From assembly GCA_023263785.1 (NCBI GenBank), contig JALQUO010000001.1, positions 635,651-699,650 on the forward strand: DNA of 64,000 nt. The letters are read 5' to 3'. How positions within the stretch are numbered: position 1 is the first letter of the stretch; each line of letters starts with the position of its first letter. Positions 37,062 to 46,276 of this stretch are shown in pieces. The notes below the pieces were generated by a model, which did no database searches, was not told where the DNA came from, and saw only the letters and a program-made list of their open reading frames with translations. The stretch is from Rickettsiales bacterium. Lineage in GTDB: Bacteria > Pseudomonadota > Alphaproteobacteria > Rickettsiales > Midichloriaceae. Both the position numbers and the translations under genes were made by a program.

Positions 37062-38659
37062 ATGCAATTTTTAGAACAAAAAAACATTGATAACTTATGT
37101 CTTGTTGGTGGTGGTGCGAAAGGACTTACATACACAGGATCGTATGAAGTACTATATGATTTAGATATAGTTAAAGGTTTAAAGGTTGTCTCTGGAACCT
37201 CAGTTGGTGCATTGACAGCATTTCTAATTGCAATAGGTACATCTCCACAGGATTTAAAGAAACAAATGGATGAGAACAATATCCCCGCTCTCTTAGGCAG
37301 CGGGGAGATGCGATACCTTGGAATGCAAAAGGATGGTAAGCCGTTAAAAGATTTTTTATCAAGAAACATAAAAAATGAATTCAAAAAAACTTTTGATTCT
37401 AATCCTAATTTAGATCATTTAAGTGAACAGGAGAGGAGAATCTTTTTAAATCTAAGAGATAATTTTGCTAGTCCTGATTATGAACCTTCTATGGTTGATC
37501 TTGCTATAATGCATAAAGTTAATCCAGAAAAGTATAAAGATTTGATTGTTGCTACTGTTCATAGAGAATCTCAAACCCCCCATATATTTTCATCTCTTGA
37601 GCAAACAATAACAATTAGAAAGTGGCTCTCTGATCTCAAGACTGATAAAGATGAGATGGTCACATTAAAAGCATGTGCACAAGAATCTGGCTATGAATTT
37701 ACAGTTGATGATTTAGCTTTGATCAAAAATTTTGATCCAACAAAAGATTTCCGTGTTGTTAGAAATAATGAAGGTAAAAATGAAGTTTTTAGTAATATAG
37801 GTATAATCGAAGCATGTATGGCATCTGCTGCACTTCCAGTTGTATTGAAAAGTAAGGATTAAGGGTGAGAAGTTTACTGATGGTGGGTTGATTAAAAATA
37901 TGCCATTCGATCTTTTTCCTGATAATGAAGAAATGTTAATGTTGGCATTCAATGGAGAAGCTCTACAAAAAGCAATACATGGAAGTGATGAGAAGCCTTT
38001 TGAGCAAAGTTTTTTTACATGGTTGTTGCATTATATTCTCAGAGCATTAGGAATATTGGTTGAAAAGCCTTTTGAAGAAACAAAAAATGAGGAACTGAAA
38101 TCTGTTCGTGAGACTGCTGCATTAAAAACTGTCCCAAACAACGTTGGTGATATCAATGTTGGGGATTTCAATAAAGCTCAAAAGCAGAAGGGATGAAATG
38201 TATCTCAGGGGTTATATAGGTACAATGAACCATCTTATCTTATATAATAAACATCCTAGGGCAACACAGATAGTGGAAAAGGAACTTGAGTTATTTATTC
38301 GCAAAGTCAAAGGAGAGGATACAACAGAGCTTGATGCAGAAATAGAATCTTTATCACAAGATTTTGGAAAGTTCCGAAAAGAATTTGAAATGCGTAAGTT
38401 TTGCTTTGAAGTCATAGATACTAAAGGTTTGAGCAGAAAAACACCAAAATATAGAGAGCTTCTTGATTTCTGTATTGATAAGTCTAATTTTGAAAATAAA
38501 GATTCAGCTGCTATTGCAAAAGAATTTATGAAAAAATTAAAAGGGGATGAGAGAGTTCTTATCAGTGCTTTAATTGATCCAAGAACTAGCTCCAAAGGAA
38601 TTCTTGAGGCCTTTAGAGAAGCATCAAACCTGACTTTCAGAATAGAAGATGTGGTTTAA
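37062..38659 (+). pseudogene. Patatin-like phospholipase, two frameshifts
   Basis: Patatin enzymes are lipid acyl hydrolases; in Rickettsia related Pat1/Pat2 proteins are secreted. The first frame (37062-37862) holds the oxyanion loop GGGAKG (16-21) and nucleophile Ser47 in GTSVG. It stops after VVLKSKD; the next frame resumes with IKGEKFTDGGLIKNMP, so the catalytic Asp (codon 37879-37881) lies beyond the break. A second shift near 38180-38196 moves the tail (from DEMYLRGYIGTMNHLI) to a third frame that ends at 38659. Whole, it would be about 530 residues, with an amphipathic segment FFTWLLHYILRALGIL in the middle. Ser and Asp are now on separate frames, so it should be inactive unless the breaks are sequencing errors. 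Confidence 0.8.
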
Positions 38660-38691
38660 AAAGAGAGAGTTGGGTCAATATTACTTCAAAA

Positions 38692-39669
38692 CTAAGCGAA
38701 CGTGGAGTTCAGCAATCCATCTAGGATAAGATAAAGCTCATCTTTCGGGCTTATCTTTGATAATGCAATAGACGCCTCATCAAAGTACTTTTTACTAAAG
38801 CTTGTAATTTCCTTCTCAACTTCAAAGGTTTTTATCATCTCAGAGATCTTATTTCTATCTAATTCAGAGCCTGAATAGATACTTTTGATATAATTTATCT
38901 CATTAAAGAAATTCCCTTCCTTCAGCTTTTGTAATAATAAAATCATTGGCAATGTGACCTTACCCTCTCTGATATCCTGGAATGTTTCTTTTCCAATCTT
39001 TTCTTCATCTCCAAAGTAGTCAAGCCAGTCATCCTTGATTTGATATAAAATTCCAAAATTTATCCCGAAAGCCCTTGCACTACTAATAATTTCATCATTA
39101 CAATCATTGGTGATAGCACCTACAGCGCAAGCAGAGCCAAATAAAACAGCAGTCTTTTCTGTAACAAGTCTTATATATTCATCTACAGATGTATCAATCT
39201 TATTTAAGATCTGAAGCTGCCAGACCTCTGCTGCACTAATTGTTGCAGATGCATCAGCAAGGTCTTTGAATGCTCTTAGCTTGTCACTCTCGACAATCAG
39301 CTGGAATGCCTTACTCAGCATATTATCTCCAACAAGGATGCTTGTCTTATTATCCCAGAGGCTATTAGCTGTCGGTAAATTTCTTCGCACTGCTGCGTTA
39401 TCGATCACATCATCATGGAGAAGAGTAGCTGTATGTATGAGCTCAACTGCTGCGGCAAGTAAGATTGTTGCCTTTTGAACTGAATTTGATTTAGAAGTCA
39501 TCTTACCAATTGCAAGAGTCAGCAGAGGCCTCAGACGCTTCCCACCTGCACCAAATATGTGTCTAAAAACATCTTGCAGGAGAGTTATATCAGCTGTTAT
39601 ATCTTTTTGTAGTTCTAAGTCAACAGCATCAATTTCATCCTTTAAATAAGTATGTAGTTCGTTTTTCAT
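38692..39669 (-). CDS. ispB: Long-chain polyprenyl diphosphate synthase (octaprenyl type)
   Basis: Makes the isoprenoid side chain of ubiquinone. The 325-residue protein has GGKRLRPLLTLA, the first aspartate-rich motif LLHDDVIDNAAVRR and the second, QIKDDWLDYFGD, followed by GKVTLPMILLL. Its length and the DDxxD motif spacing fit IspB rather than IspA. Last gene of a secF-permease-ispB string. Confidence 0.92.
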   Translation of the reverse strand: MKNELHTYLKDEIDAVDLELQKDITADITLLQDVFRHIFGAGGKRLRPLLTLAIGKMTSKSNSVQKATILLAAAVELIHTATLLHDDVIDNAAVRRNLPTANSLWDNKTSILVGDNMLSKAFQLIVESDKLRAFKDLADASATISAAEVWQLQILNKIDTSVDEYIRLVTEKTAVLFGSACAVGAITNDCNDEIISSARAFGINFGILYQIKDDWLDYFGDEEKIGKETFQDIREGKVTLPMILLLQKLKEGNFFNEINYIKSIYSGSELDRNKISEMIKTFEVEKEITSFSKKYFDEASIALSKISPKDELYLILDGLLNSTFA

Positions 39670-39676
39670 CTTAATT

Positions 39677-40561
39677 TTAGTTTGCTGTTCCTGACTTTCC
39701 AGCCAGCTTTAAAAATACAATCACCACCACTCCAAGAATCAACTTGAAATTAACTGGATTTACTTCAAATAACACAAGGACATTGGTTATACTAAAGTAA
39801 CAAAAAATCCCAACAAAACAACCAAATAATTCTGTGATGGCACTCTGGTTCATGAGTCTTATCCTGAAGAAGTTTATCTTGTTGATGAGATGCATTCCGA
39901 TCACAAGAGCACCTATTGCAGTTATAGCCATACCAATTCCCATGTTGATGTCAGAATAGCCATAGATTTGACTCATTACTGAGCCAGTAAGAGATGCCAT
40001 GCAGCCACTCATCCCTAAGCCTATTATTCTATAAAATTCTGGTTTAAAACCAAGCTTTTCCATTAGCTGTCTGTTCTCACCAAATCCTCTAAGCTTCAGA
40101 CCTAACCTTGAGTGCATTAAAGATAGGATAAACATTACAGTCACAATGCTTGTCATCATGACAACAATCATTTTTCTGTATTCATTGTTGAGTTTCCCTA
40201 TGAGCTTCACAATAGTTTCTGAATGCATTGTCATGAGGTGTGGCATACCCATCACATTCAAATTTATACTGTATAAAATGAATGACATCAGAAGCCCAGC
40301 AATTATGTCATTTACAGAGTTTTTATATTGAACTAATGCAACGCAAGCACCAGCAATAAATCCACATGCCATAGCAGCTAACATTGCAAAAAATGGATTG
40401 TAGCCACTCATTAAGAGCTTTGCAGTTACTGCTGCACCCAACACCATAGAGCCATCAACGCTGACGTCTGTGATCCTCAGGATAACATAGCTGAAGTATA
40501 TTGCACATATGAGGGGAAACAGGAGCAATGACTGCTCCAGGACACTCTGAAATGGAAACAT
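39677..40561 (-). CDS. ABC transporter permease (branched-chain-type family)
   Basis: A 294-residue inner-membrane protein with about eight or nine hydrophobic helices. SVDGSMVLGAAVTA and NSVNDIIAGLLMSFILYSINL, plus the coupling-helix-like RLGLKLRGFGENRQLMEKLGF, match the permeases that pair with ABC_sub_bind periplasmic proteins (proposed aromatic amino acid/Trp uptake). Neither the ATPase nor the binding protein is in the window. Its start overlaps the secF stop by one base (TAATG), so the two are coupled. Confidence 0.8.
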   Translation of the reverse strand: MFPFQSVLEQSLLLFPLICAIYFSYVILRITDVSVDGSMVLGAAVTAKLLMSGYNPFFAMLAAMACGFIAGACVALVQYKNSVNDIIAGLLMSFILYSINLNVMGMPHLMTMHSETIVKLIGKLNNEYRKMIVVMMTSIVTVMFILSLMHSRLGLKLRGFGENRQLMEKLGFKPEFYRIIGLGMSGCMASLTGSVMSQIYGYSDINMGIGMAITAIGALVIGMHLINKINFFRIRLMNQSAITELFGCFVGIFCYFSITNVLVLFEVNPVNFKLILGVVVIVFLKLAGKSGTAN

Positions 40562-41424
40562 TATGCCTTTGCAAAAAACATTAGAACTGGTGCTGAGACA
40601 TATATTGATGAATATGTACCGAATGCTATCCCAAACGATAATCCAGCACTAAATCCTCTGAGGGCATCTCCCCCAAAGATTAAAAGGGCAAGACACACAA
40701 CTATGGTGGTGAGAGATGTCATGATGGTTCTGGAGAGAGTCTCATTGATGCTTCTGTTAATAAGCTCACCAAAGTTCTCACTTTTCCCTATGCTTCCTTT
40801 CACATTTAAATTCTCTCTAATTCTGTCATATATAACGATGCTGTCATTTATTGAATATCCAACAACAGTCAATACCACAGCTATCGATGTTAGATCAAAT
40901 TGAAAGCCAGATAAACTGAAGAAACCAAGGGCTATTAGGACATCATGCAGAAGAGCAAGCATAACTCCAAGACCAAACTTCAGATCGAATCTGACCCAGA
41001 CATATATCATCATCGCAAGCAATGAGAAAACTACTGCCTTTGTTGCATCAGCTGCAAATTCAGCACCTATCTTAGGTCCTATGTAATCTACTCTAGAGAT
41101 CTCAACATCATCTAACTTGTTTTTGATGAATGCTGTTAAGAAATCAACATCAGCACCTGATCCCATCTTCAAACTGTAATTGTCAGTATCACCAACTCTG
41201 TTGATTTCGAAGTCTTGGTAATGCTCTGACAGAGAGGTTTTCAAAGTCGACTCAACATCATTGTGAGGTGTTTGGAAATCAATAACGGTGCCTCCTTTAA
41301 AATCTATGCTTAAGTTCAAACCCTTTGTAACTAATAAAAGTACGCTCAAGATCGATAGCACAAGACTAAAAACTAAAGCATAATGTTTTTTTCCTATAAA
41401 ATTTATTATTTTTTCTGACATCAA
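40561..41424 (-). CDS. secF: Protein translocase subunit SecF
   Basis: With SecD it uses the proton gradient to drive late steps of Sec export. The 287-residue protein has LSIDFKGGTVIDF in the first periplasmic domain, six transmembrane helices, and the family motif VVGYSINDSIVIYDRIREN followed by NRSINETLSRTIMTSLTT. secD is not adjacent. First gene of the secF-permease-ispB string. Confidence 0.95.
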   Translation of the reverse strand: MMSEKIINFIGKKHYALVFSLVLSILSVLLLVTKGLNLSIDFKGGTVIDFQTPHNDVESTLKTSLSEHYQDFEINRVGDTDNYSLKMGSGADVDFLTAFIKNKLDDVEISRVDYIGPKIGAEFAADATKAVVFSLLAMMIYVWVRFDLKFGLGVMLALLHDVLIALGFFSLSGFQFDLTSIAVVLTVVGYSINDSIVIYDRIRENLNVKGSIGKSENFGELINRSINETLSRTIMTSLTTIVVCLALLIFGGDALRGFSAGLSFGIAFGTYSSIYVSAPVLMFFAKA

Positions 41425-41545
41425 AATTTTGCGAAAATTCTTTTTAAGACTCTTTTATATCATGTGTAACAAAAATATTCATAAAATTTGTCTTTGAGAC
41501 TCAAAACTGGTAGAAAAGGTTTAATAAGTTTTTAGAATTTTTTAA

Positions 41546-43348
41546 ATGATGTCAGGAAAAAAAATAATAATAGATGGTTTATATAAAGATGATACAACTG
41601 TTGTATTGTACAAAGATGGACAAATAGAGGAATTGAGGCATCAGAATGCAACACAAAACTTCATAAAAGGAAATATATATCTTGCAAAAATTGAGAAAAT
41701 AGAACCAGCACTACAAGCTGCCTTTGTAAACTATGGACAAGGAAAGTCAGGATTCTTACAATTTTCTGAAATACACCCTAAGTACTTTGGTTCTAGTAAA
41801 TTTGAAAGTAGTAGTAAATCAACTGATGTTAAGGAAATAAAGATTGATCAAACAATAGAAGATGAAAATCAAGTAATAAAACAAATCCATAAACAGCTTG
41901 TAAGTGTACCAACAACAAAGCCAGTTCAAAGCTTTATAAAAGTTGATCAAACAATTTTAGTACAGATTGAAAAGGATGAAAGAGGTACAAAAGGTGCAAG
42001 TCTAACAACATATTTATCATTATCAGGGAGGTATTGCGTATTACTTCTCAATTCAACAAAAGCAAATATAGTTTCAAAATTTGTCGAGGATGAAGATGAA
42101 AGACAAAGACTGAAAGATATAGCAAGTGAACTCTGTATGCTGCATGGAGATATATCAATTATGTTAAAACCAAACGCTGCATATAAAACAAAGATCGAAA
42201 TCACAAGAGACTTTGGTTACCTTATGAGGCTATGGAATAACATCCAAAAACATATAGAAAAAGGTGAAGCACCTCTTTTTATTCATGAAGAAGGTGATGT
42301 AATAAAAAAATCAATCAGAGACCTATATGATGGTGAGGTTAGTGAGATAGTTGTATCTGGCGAAGAAGCATATCAGAATGCACTATCCTTCATGAAGCTC
42401 CTGATGCCAAAATACATCAGTAAAGTAAAATACCATGAAGGACCTAATCCAATCTTTATAGAATACGACATACATCATCAAGTTAAGGAATTATATGGAG
42501 AAACAGTTTCACTAATATCTGGAGGGTATTTAGTTATCAATCAAACTGAGGCATTAACTTCAATAGATGTTAATTCAGGAAGAGCAAAGAGTGAAGATAG
42601 TGTTGAAGATACTGCAGTTAAGATCAATCTAGAGGCAGCTCATGAAGTTGTAAAACAAATAAAACTCAGGAACATCTCAGGGCTGATAGTAGTTGATTTT
42701 ATAGATATGTTATCTCAAGAGAGTAGGGAAACCATTGAGAAAATAGTGAGAGATGGGTTGGCTAATCAAACTACAAAATCCATCGTTACTAAGATGAGTG
42801 AGTTTGCTCTTCTTGAAATCAGCAGGCAAAGGCTAGGTAATAGCTTGAATGAGTGTGTCTTTCATCGTTGTAAAGAATGCAATGGAAAGGGTAGAGTTAG
42901 AGCATTTGAACTGACATCTGTCGCAATTCTTAAAGCAATTTGTGAGGAGGTTTTCATGATGTCAGAAAAAGACCTTGAAGATGACATAGTAATAGAAGTT
43001 GGAGCAAGAAGAGAAGTCATAATGGAAATAATAAACAACAGAAAAAAAGAGTTATTCCAGATCGAAGATAACTACGATGTAAAAGTTAAATTGAAGATTG
43101 ATGAATCAGCAACTCTCGACACATTCTTTATTGAAAGGAAAAAACTAAAAAGAATGAATAAAGTTGCTCTGTCGACAATAGATAAAACACATTACATAGA
43201 TAATGATAGACCTAGAAAAGATATACAACATAAGAAAAATCTCTTGAAACAAAAATCCAACAAGGTTACAAATCATATTACTACTGAACATGTCAAGATT
43301 CAGAAAAAATCATTAATAAAAAGAATATTTGAAAGTTTTTGGAAATGA
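41546..43348 (+). CDS. rng: Ribonuclease E/G family endoribonuclease
   Basis: Processes rRNA and initiates mRNA decay. The 600-residue protein has an N-terminal S1 domain (GNIYLAKIEKIEPALQAAFV, GKSGFLQFSEI), the catalytic SIDVNSGRA and GLIVVDFIDM motifs, and the zinc-link cysteines in CKECNGKGR. The C-terminal tail after about residue 510 is basic and short, so there is no long degradosome scaffold. Whether it is closer to Rne or Rng cannot be settled here. Its stop overlaps the next start codon. Confidence 0.9.
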   Translation: MMSGKKIIIDGLYKDDTTVVLYKDGQIEELRHQNATQNFIKGNIYLAKIEKIEPALQAAFVNYGQGKSGFLQFSEIHPKYFGSSKFESSSKSTDVKEIKIDQTIEDENQVIKQIHKQLVSVPTTKPVQSFIKVDQTILVQIEKDERGTKGASLTTYLSLSGRYCVLLLNSTKANIVSKFVEDEDERQRLKDIASELCMLHGDISIMLKPNAAYKTKIEITRDFGYLMRLWNNIQKHIEKGEAPLFIHEEGDVIKKSIRDLYDGEVSEIVVSGEEAYQNALSFMKLLMPKYISKVKYHEGPNPIFIEYDIHHQVKELYGETVSLISGGYLVINQTEALTSIDVNSGRAKSEDSVEDTAVKINLEAAHEVVKQIKLRNISGLIVVDFIDMLSQESRETIEKIVRDGLANQTTKSIVTKMSEFALLEISRQRLGNSLNECVFHRCKECNGKGRVRAFELTSVAILKAICEEVFMMSEKDLEDDIVIEVGARREVIMEIINNRKKELFQIEDNYDVKVKLKIDESATLDTFFIERKKLKRMNKVALSTIDKTHYIDNDRPRKDIQHKKNLLKQKSNKVTNHITTEHVKIQKKSLIKRIFESFWK

Positions 43349-44529
43349 GAAAATCAACAGTATCAATAATGTTAATCGTTGCTCTCTTGCAAGGCTGTAG
43401 TAACAAAGACAAAATCACAATAACTGATTTGCCAGACCACGCTCCAGATGCAGCTGCTACACATCAAATCAAGGAGGAAACATTAGATGTGAAGGATGAT
43501 AAGAAATCAGACGAAAAACAGCAGGCAGAGCTTCCTAATCAGCAGCCAACTCATAATAGTGAGAAGTTCAAATTAGATGACGATAGTTTTAATCTTGAAG
43601 GAGCTGATAAAGTAATTCATCAACAAGACAAGCCAATAATGGTAGCCGTAATGGCTCCGATGAGTGGTAAGAATGACATGATAGGTAATGCTATAATGGA
43701 TGGTGCACACATGTCACTAATTGAGTTATTCGAAAAACATAAGATTCCAGTTAGATTGAATGTAATTGATACTGGCAGCGGAGTGGAAGACATAGAATTT
43801 AACATTACAAAGCTTGATGAACAACAATATGACATGATCCTTGGACTTACATCAGAAGATCAGGAGAAATTCGTAACAGCATACCTTGAGAACCAAAAGC
43901 CTCTCCTTGTAACATTGAATCCTAGATCTCATTCAGGTAATCAGTCTTGTGCAATAAGCCCTAGCGACCAATTAAAGGTTGCTCTTGAGAATGCAAAGAG
44001 TGATGAGGAAGTATATGTTGTACTACCAATCTCAGAGGATGCAAAACCATGGACAAAAGAAAATGTTAAAATCCTTCAGTATGGAGTAAAGGATGTAAAA
44101 CAAACAAATGATGACCTACAAAAGATATCTTTAAAACTTAAAGAAAATGGAAAGAAATCTTTAGTTATTTTTACTGATCCGAATTGGAAGCTTCAGAAAT
44201 TCATTACAAATTTAGAGGCATTTCAGCTAAAAGATATAACAAGAGTTGTCCTCGCATCACTTTCTAATCTCAATGGCAGAATGCAAACAGCAGCAGAAAA
44301 AAGACATAAATTTGGCAATATAGCTGTAATTACTGAAAGTGAATCTGAATACAAAGGATTTATGTCAAGTTTCCATAAAGAACATCAGAGAAAACCATTA
44401 GATTTGTCATTCTGGGCATACAAAGCAATCCAAGGTCTTAAGAACGCAAACCTTGACCACGTAGAAAATAAATGGCATCTAGAAGGCTCAATATGTAAAA
44501 ATCAATTGAGCTTTGTCGATCAGAAATAG
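43345..44529 (+). CDS. LpoA-like penicillin-binding protein activator lipoprotein
   Basis: A 394-residue putative outer-membrane lipoprotein. The signal ends in the lipobox ALLQGC at about residue 17. A charged linker to about residue 85 precedes a periplasmic-binding-protein type I fold, beginning PIMVAVMAPMSGKNDMIGNAIMDG. Alphaproteobacterial proteins of this kind (LpoA-related/YraM) are thought to activate class A PBPs; that function is inferred. The start at ATG 43345 overlaps the rng stop. lpxC follows. Confidence 0.75.
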   Translation: MRKSTVSIMLIVALLQGCSNKDKITITDLPDHAPDAAATHQIKEETLDVKDDKKSDEKQQAELPNQQPTHNSEKFKLDDDSFNLEGADKVIHQQDKPIMVAVMAPMSGKNDMIGNAIMDGAHMSLIELFEKHKIPVRLNVIDTGSGVEDIEFNITKLDEQQYDMILGLTSEDQEKFVTAYLENQKPLLVTLNPRSHSGNQSCAISPSDQLKVALENAKSDEEVYVVLPISEDAKPWTKENVKILQYGVKDVKQTNDDLQKISLKLKENGKKSLVIFTDPNWKLQKFITNLEAFQLKDITRVVLASLSNLNGRMQTAAEKRHKFGNIAVITESESEYKGFMSSFHKEHQRKPLDLSFWAYKAIQGLKNANLDHVENKWHLEGSICKNQLSFVDQK

Positions 44530-44536
44530 GAGGGAA

Positions 44537-45376
44537 ATGCAGAACACAATAGCTAAAACCATTTCAATCTCAGGAGTAGGGATTCATTCTGGAAGAGAAG
44601 TCACAGCAAATCTAATGCCAGCTGCAGCAGACTCTGGAATACTTTTTAAAACATCAGATGGGAGTTCTGTTGAGGCAAAGTTCGACAACGTTACTTCTAC
44701 AAACATGTCAACAAAGCTATCTAATGGAGTGATTGAAGTTGATGTTGTAGAGCATCTTATGGCAGCTTTATGGGCATCCAATATAGATAATCTAATCATT
44801 CATCTAAATAGCTCTGAAGTCCCAATCCTTGATGGTAGTTCAGTAGAATGGATAAGGCAGATAAAACAGACTGAAATCACTCAGCAGAACTCAGAGAGAA
44901 AAATTCTAAAAGTGAAAAAGTCAGTTAGTATATCTGATGGTGATAAGTATGTAGAAATATCTCCAAACAATAAAGATGGGATATTAATTGATCTATCAAT
45001 TCATTTTGATCATCCAGCCATCGGAATGCAACAGGTATCATTTGATAGCTCTCAGCACTCATTCGAAGAACTATTTGCTCCAGCGAGGACCTTCGGATTC
45101 ATGAAGGAGCTTGATTATTTACATAGCAACGGACTTGCCTTAGGAGCATCTCTTGAGAACTGTATAGGTTTAGATGAAACTGGTATTGCAAATCCTGAAG
45201 GGCTTAGATTTAATGATGAATTTGTGAGACACAAGGTACTTGATTGTGTTGGGGATTTGTTTCTATCTGGATATCAGTTAAATTGTAAAGTAAGAGCACA
45301 TAAATCAGGACACAAACTGAATAACATAGTCCTAAGGCAAATGTTTTCAGGCCAACAAAATTATGTCATTGAATGA
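44537..45376 (+). CDS. lpxC: UDP-3-O-acyl-N-acetylglucosamine deacetylase
   Basis: Zinc enzyme that commits UDP-GlcNAc to lipid A synthesis. The 279-residue protein begins QNTIAKTISISGVGIHSG and has zinc ligands in VEHLMAAL and HKVLDCVGD, plus AHKSGHKLNN near the C-terminus. The ATG at 44537 is preceded by a strong SD (AGGAGGG, 44528-44534) that overlaps the upstream stop, only 3 nt away, which is tight. An LPS-bearing outer membrane follows, unlike Ehrlichia and Anaplasma. Convergent with sppA, overlapping it by 11 bp. Confidence 0.95.
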   Translation: MQNTIAKTISISGVGIHSGREVTANLMPAAADSGILFKTSDGSSVEAKFDNVTSTNMSTKLSNGVIEVDVVEHLMAALWASNIDNLIIHLNSSEVPILDGSSVEWIRQIKQTEITQQNSERKILKVKKSVSISDGDKYVEISPNNKDGILIDLSIHFDHPAIGMQQVSFDSSQHSFEELFAPARTFGFMKELDYLHSNGLALGASLENCIGLDETGIANPEGLRFNDEFVRHKVLDCVGDLFLSGYQLNCKVRAHKSGHKLNNIVLRQMFSGQQNYVIE

Positions 45377-46226
45377 ACTGAAGAGTTGCCTTAAGAATAT
45401 TTCTGAAGTGTGAGAAAAAACCTCCATTGCTTACCTGTCCCATGCCTAGATCATAATCATTCACAGGAAGATCTGTCTTGACTTTTTCTTTCAATGCATC
45501 CATCGCTGCTTGTTCAGTGCCGATTCCATCAATCAATCCATTTTGAACAGCCTGCCTACCACTATAAGCCATACCATTACAGATAAGATCTAATTTGTCT
45601 TTATCTATAGATGGCCTGCTCTCATGAACCATATCTTTAAATATAGATTGCATCTCATCTATAAAGCTCTGAAGGCTCTTATTAGCCTCGTCTGAGTTCT
45701 TTTCAAAGATGTTTGGCGCCCCCTTTAAAGGAGATGACTTGAAATTCAAAAACTTCACACCAATTTTCTCAGCAAGATCAGTTACTTCAAAGCTTTCAGC
45801 TATAACACCAATTGATCCGAGAGCACTTGTTTCATATGCAAAGATTTTGTCTGCAGACATAGCAACCATATAACCCCCAGAAACAGCAAAGTTCTGTACA
45901 GAAACAACAAGAGGCTTTTTTGTCTTTAATGTTTTAAAGGCTTTATACAGAGCTTCACTACCTGTTATAGTACCACCTGGACTATCTACTTGAAGCAATA
46001 CTCCCTTGGCCTTATCATTCTCTGCAAGGCTGTTGATGTTTGCGAGGACGTTGTCATCATAGAATATTTCACCGTATACCTTTGTCCTTACTATGCAATC
46101 TTCTGTGATCTCTTGCTTCTTATCAGACATCTTGTTGAAGATAAAAAATGATGTAATTGCAATAAATGCAACTCTCCACATCCATAGCTCTTTCTTTGGT
46201 CTTTTTATGATAATCTTCCTCTTCAC
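45366..46226 (-). CDS. sppA: Signal peptide peptidase SppA, short (S49) form
   Basis: Membrane serine protease that degrades cleaved signal peptides. The 286-residue protein has one N-terminal transmembrane helix (about 15-32), VDSPGGTITGSEALY, the nucleophile Ser116 in AVSGGYMVA and a candidate general-base Lys168 in SSPLKGAP. The spacing of 52 residues fits the Ser-Lys dyad of the short SppA forms. It lies downstream of the fusA terminator and is probably transcribed separately. Confidence 0.92.
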   Translation of the reverse strand: MKRKIIIKRPKKELWMWRVAFIAITSFFIFNKMSDKKQEITEDCIVRTKVYGEIFYDDNVLANINSLAENDKAKGVLLQVDSPGGTITGSEALYKAFKTLKTKKPLVVSVQNFAVSGGYMVAMSADKIFAYETSALGSIGVIAESFEVTDLAEKIGVKFLNFKSSPLKGAPNIFEKNSDEANKSLQSFIDEMQSIFKDMVHESRPSIDKDKLDLICNGMAYSGRQAVQNGLIDGIGTEQAAMDALKEKVKTDLPVNDYDLGMGQVSNGGFFSHFRNILKATLQFIQ

Positions 46227-46254
46227 AACTCCTTTTATTTTCTGGTTTTAAAAC

Positions 46255-46269
46255 CCTGCCAAAGGCAGG
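46255..46269 (-). terminator. Rho-independent terminator of the rpsL-rpsG-fusA operon
   Basis: On the minus strand, 8 bp after the fusA stop, a CCTGCC/GGCAGG stem with a 3-nt loop is followed by GTTTTAAAA. The short, GC-rich stem with T tract is a good intrinsic terminator. Confidence 0.8.
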
Positions 46270-46276
46270 CAATTCA

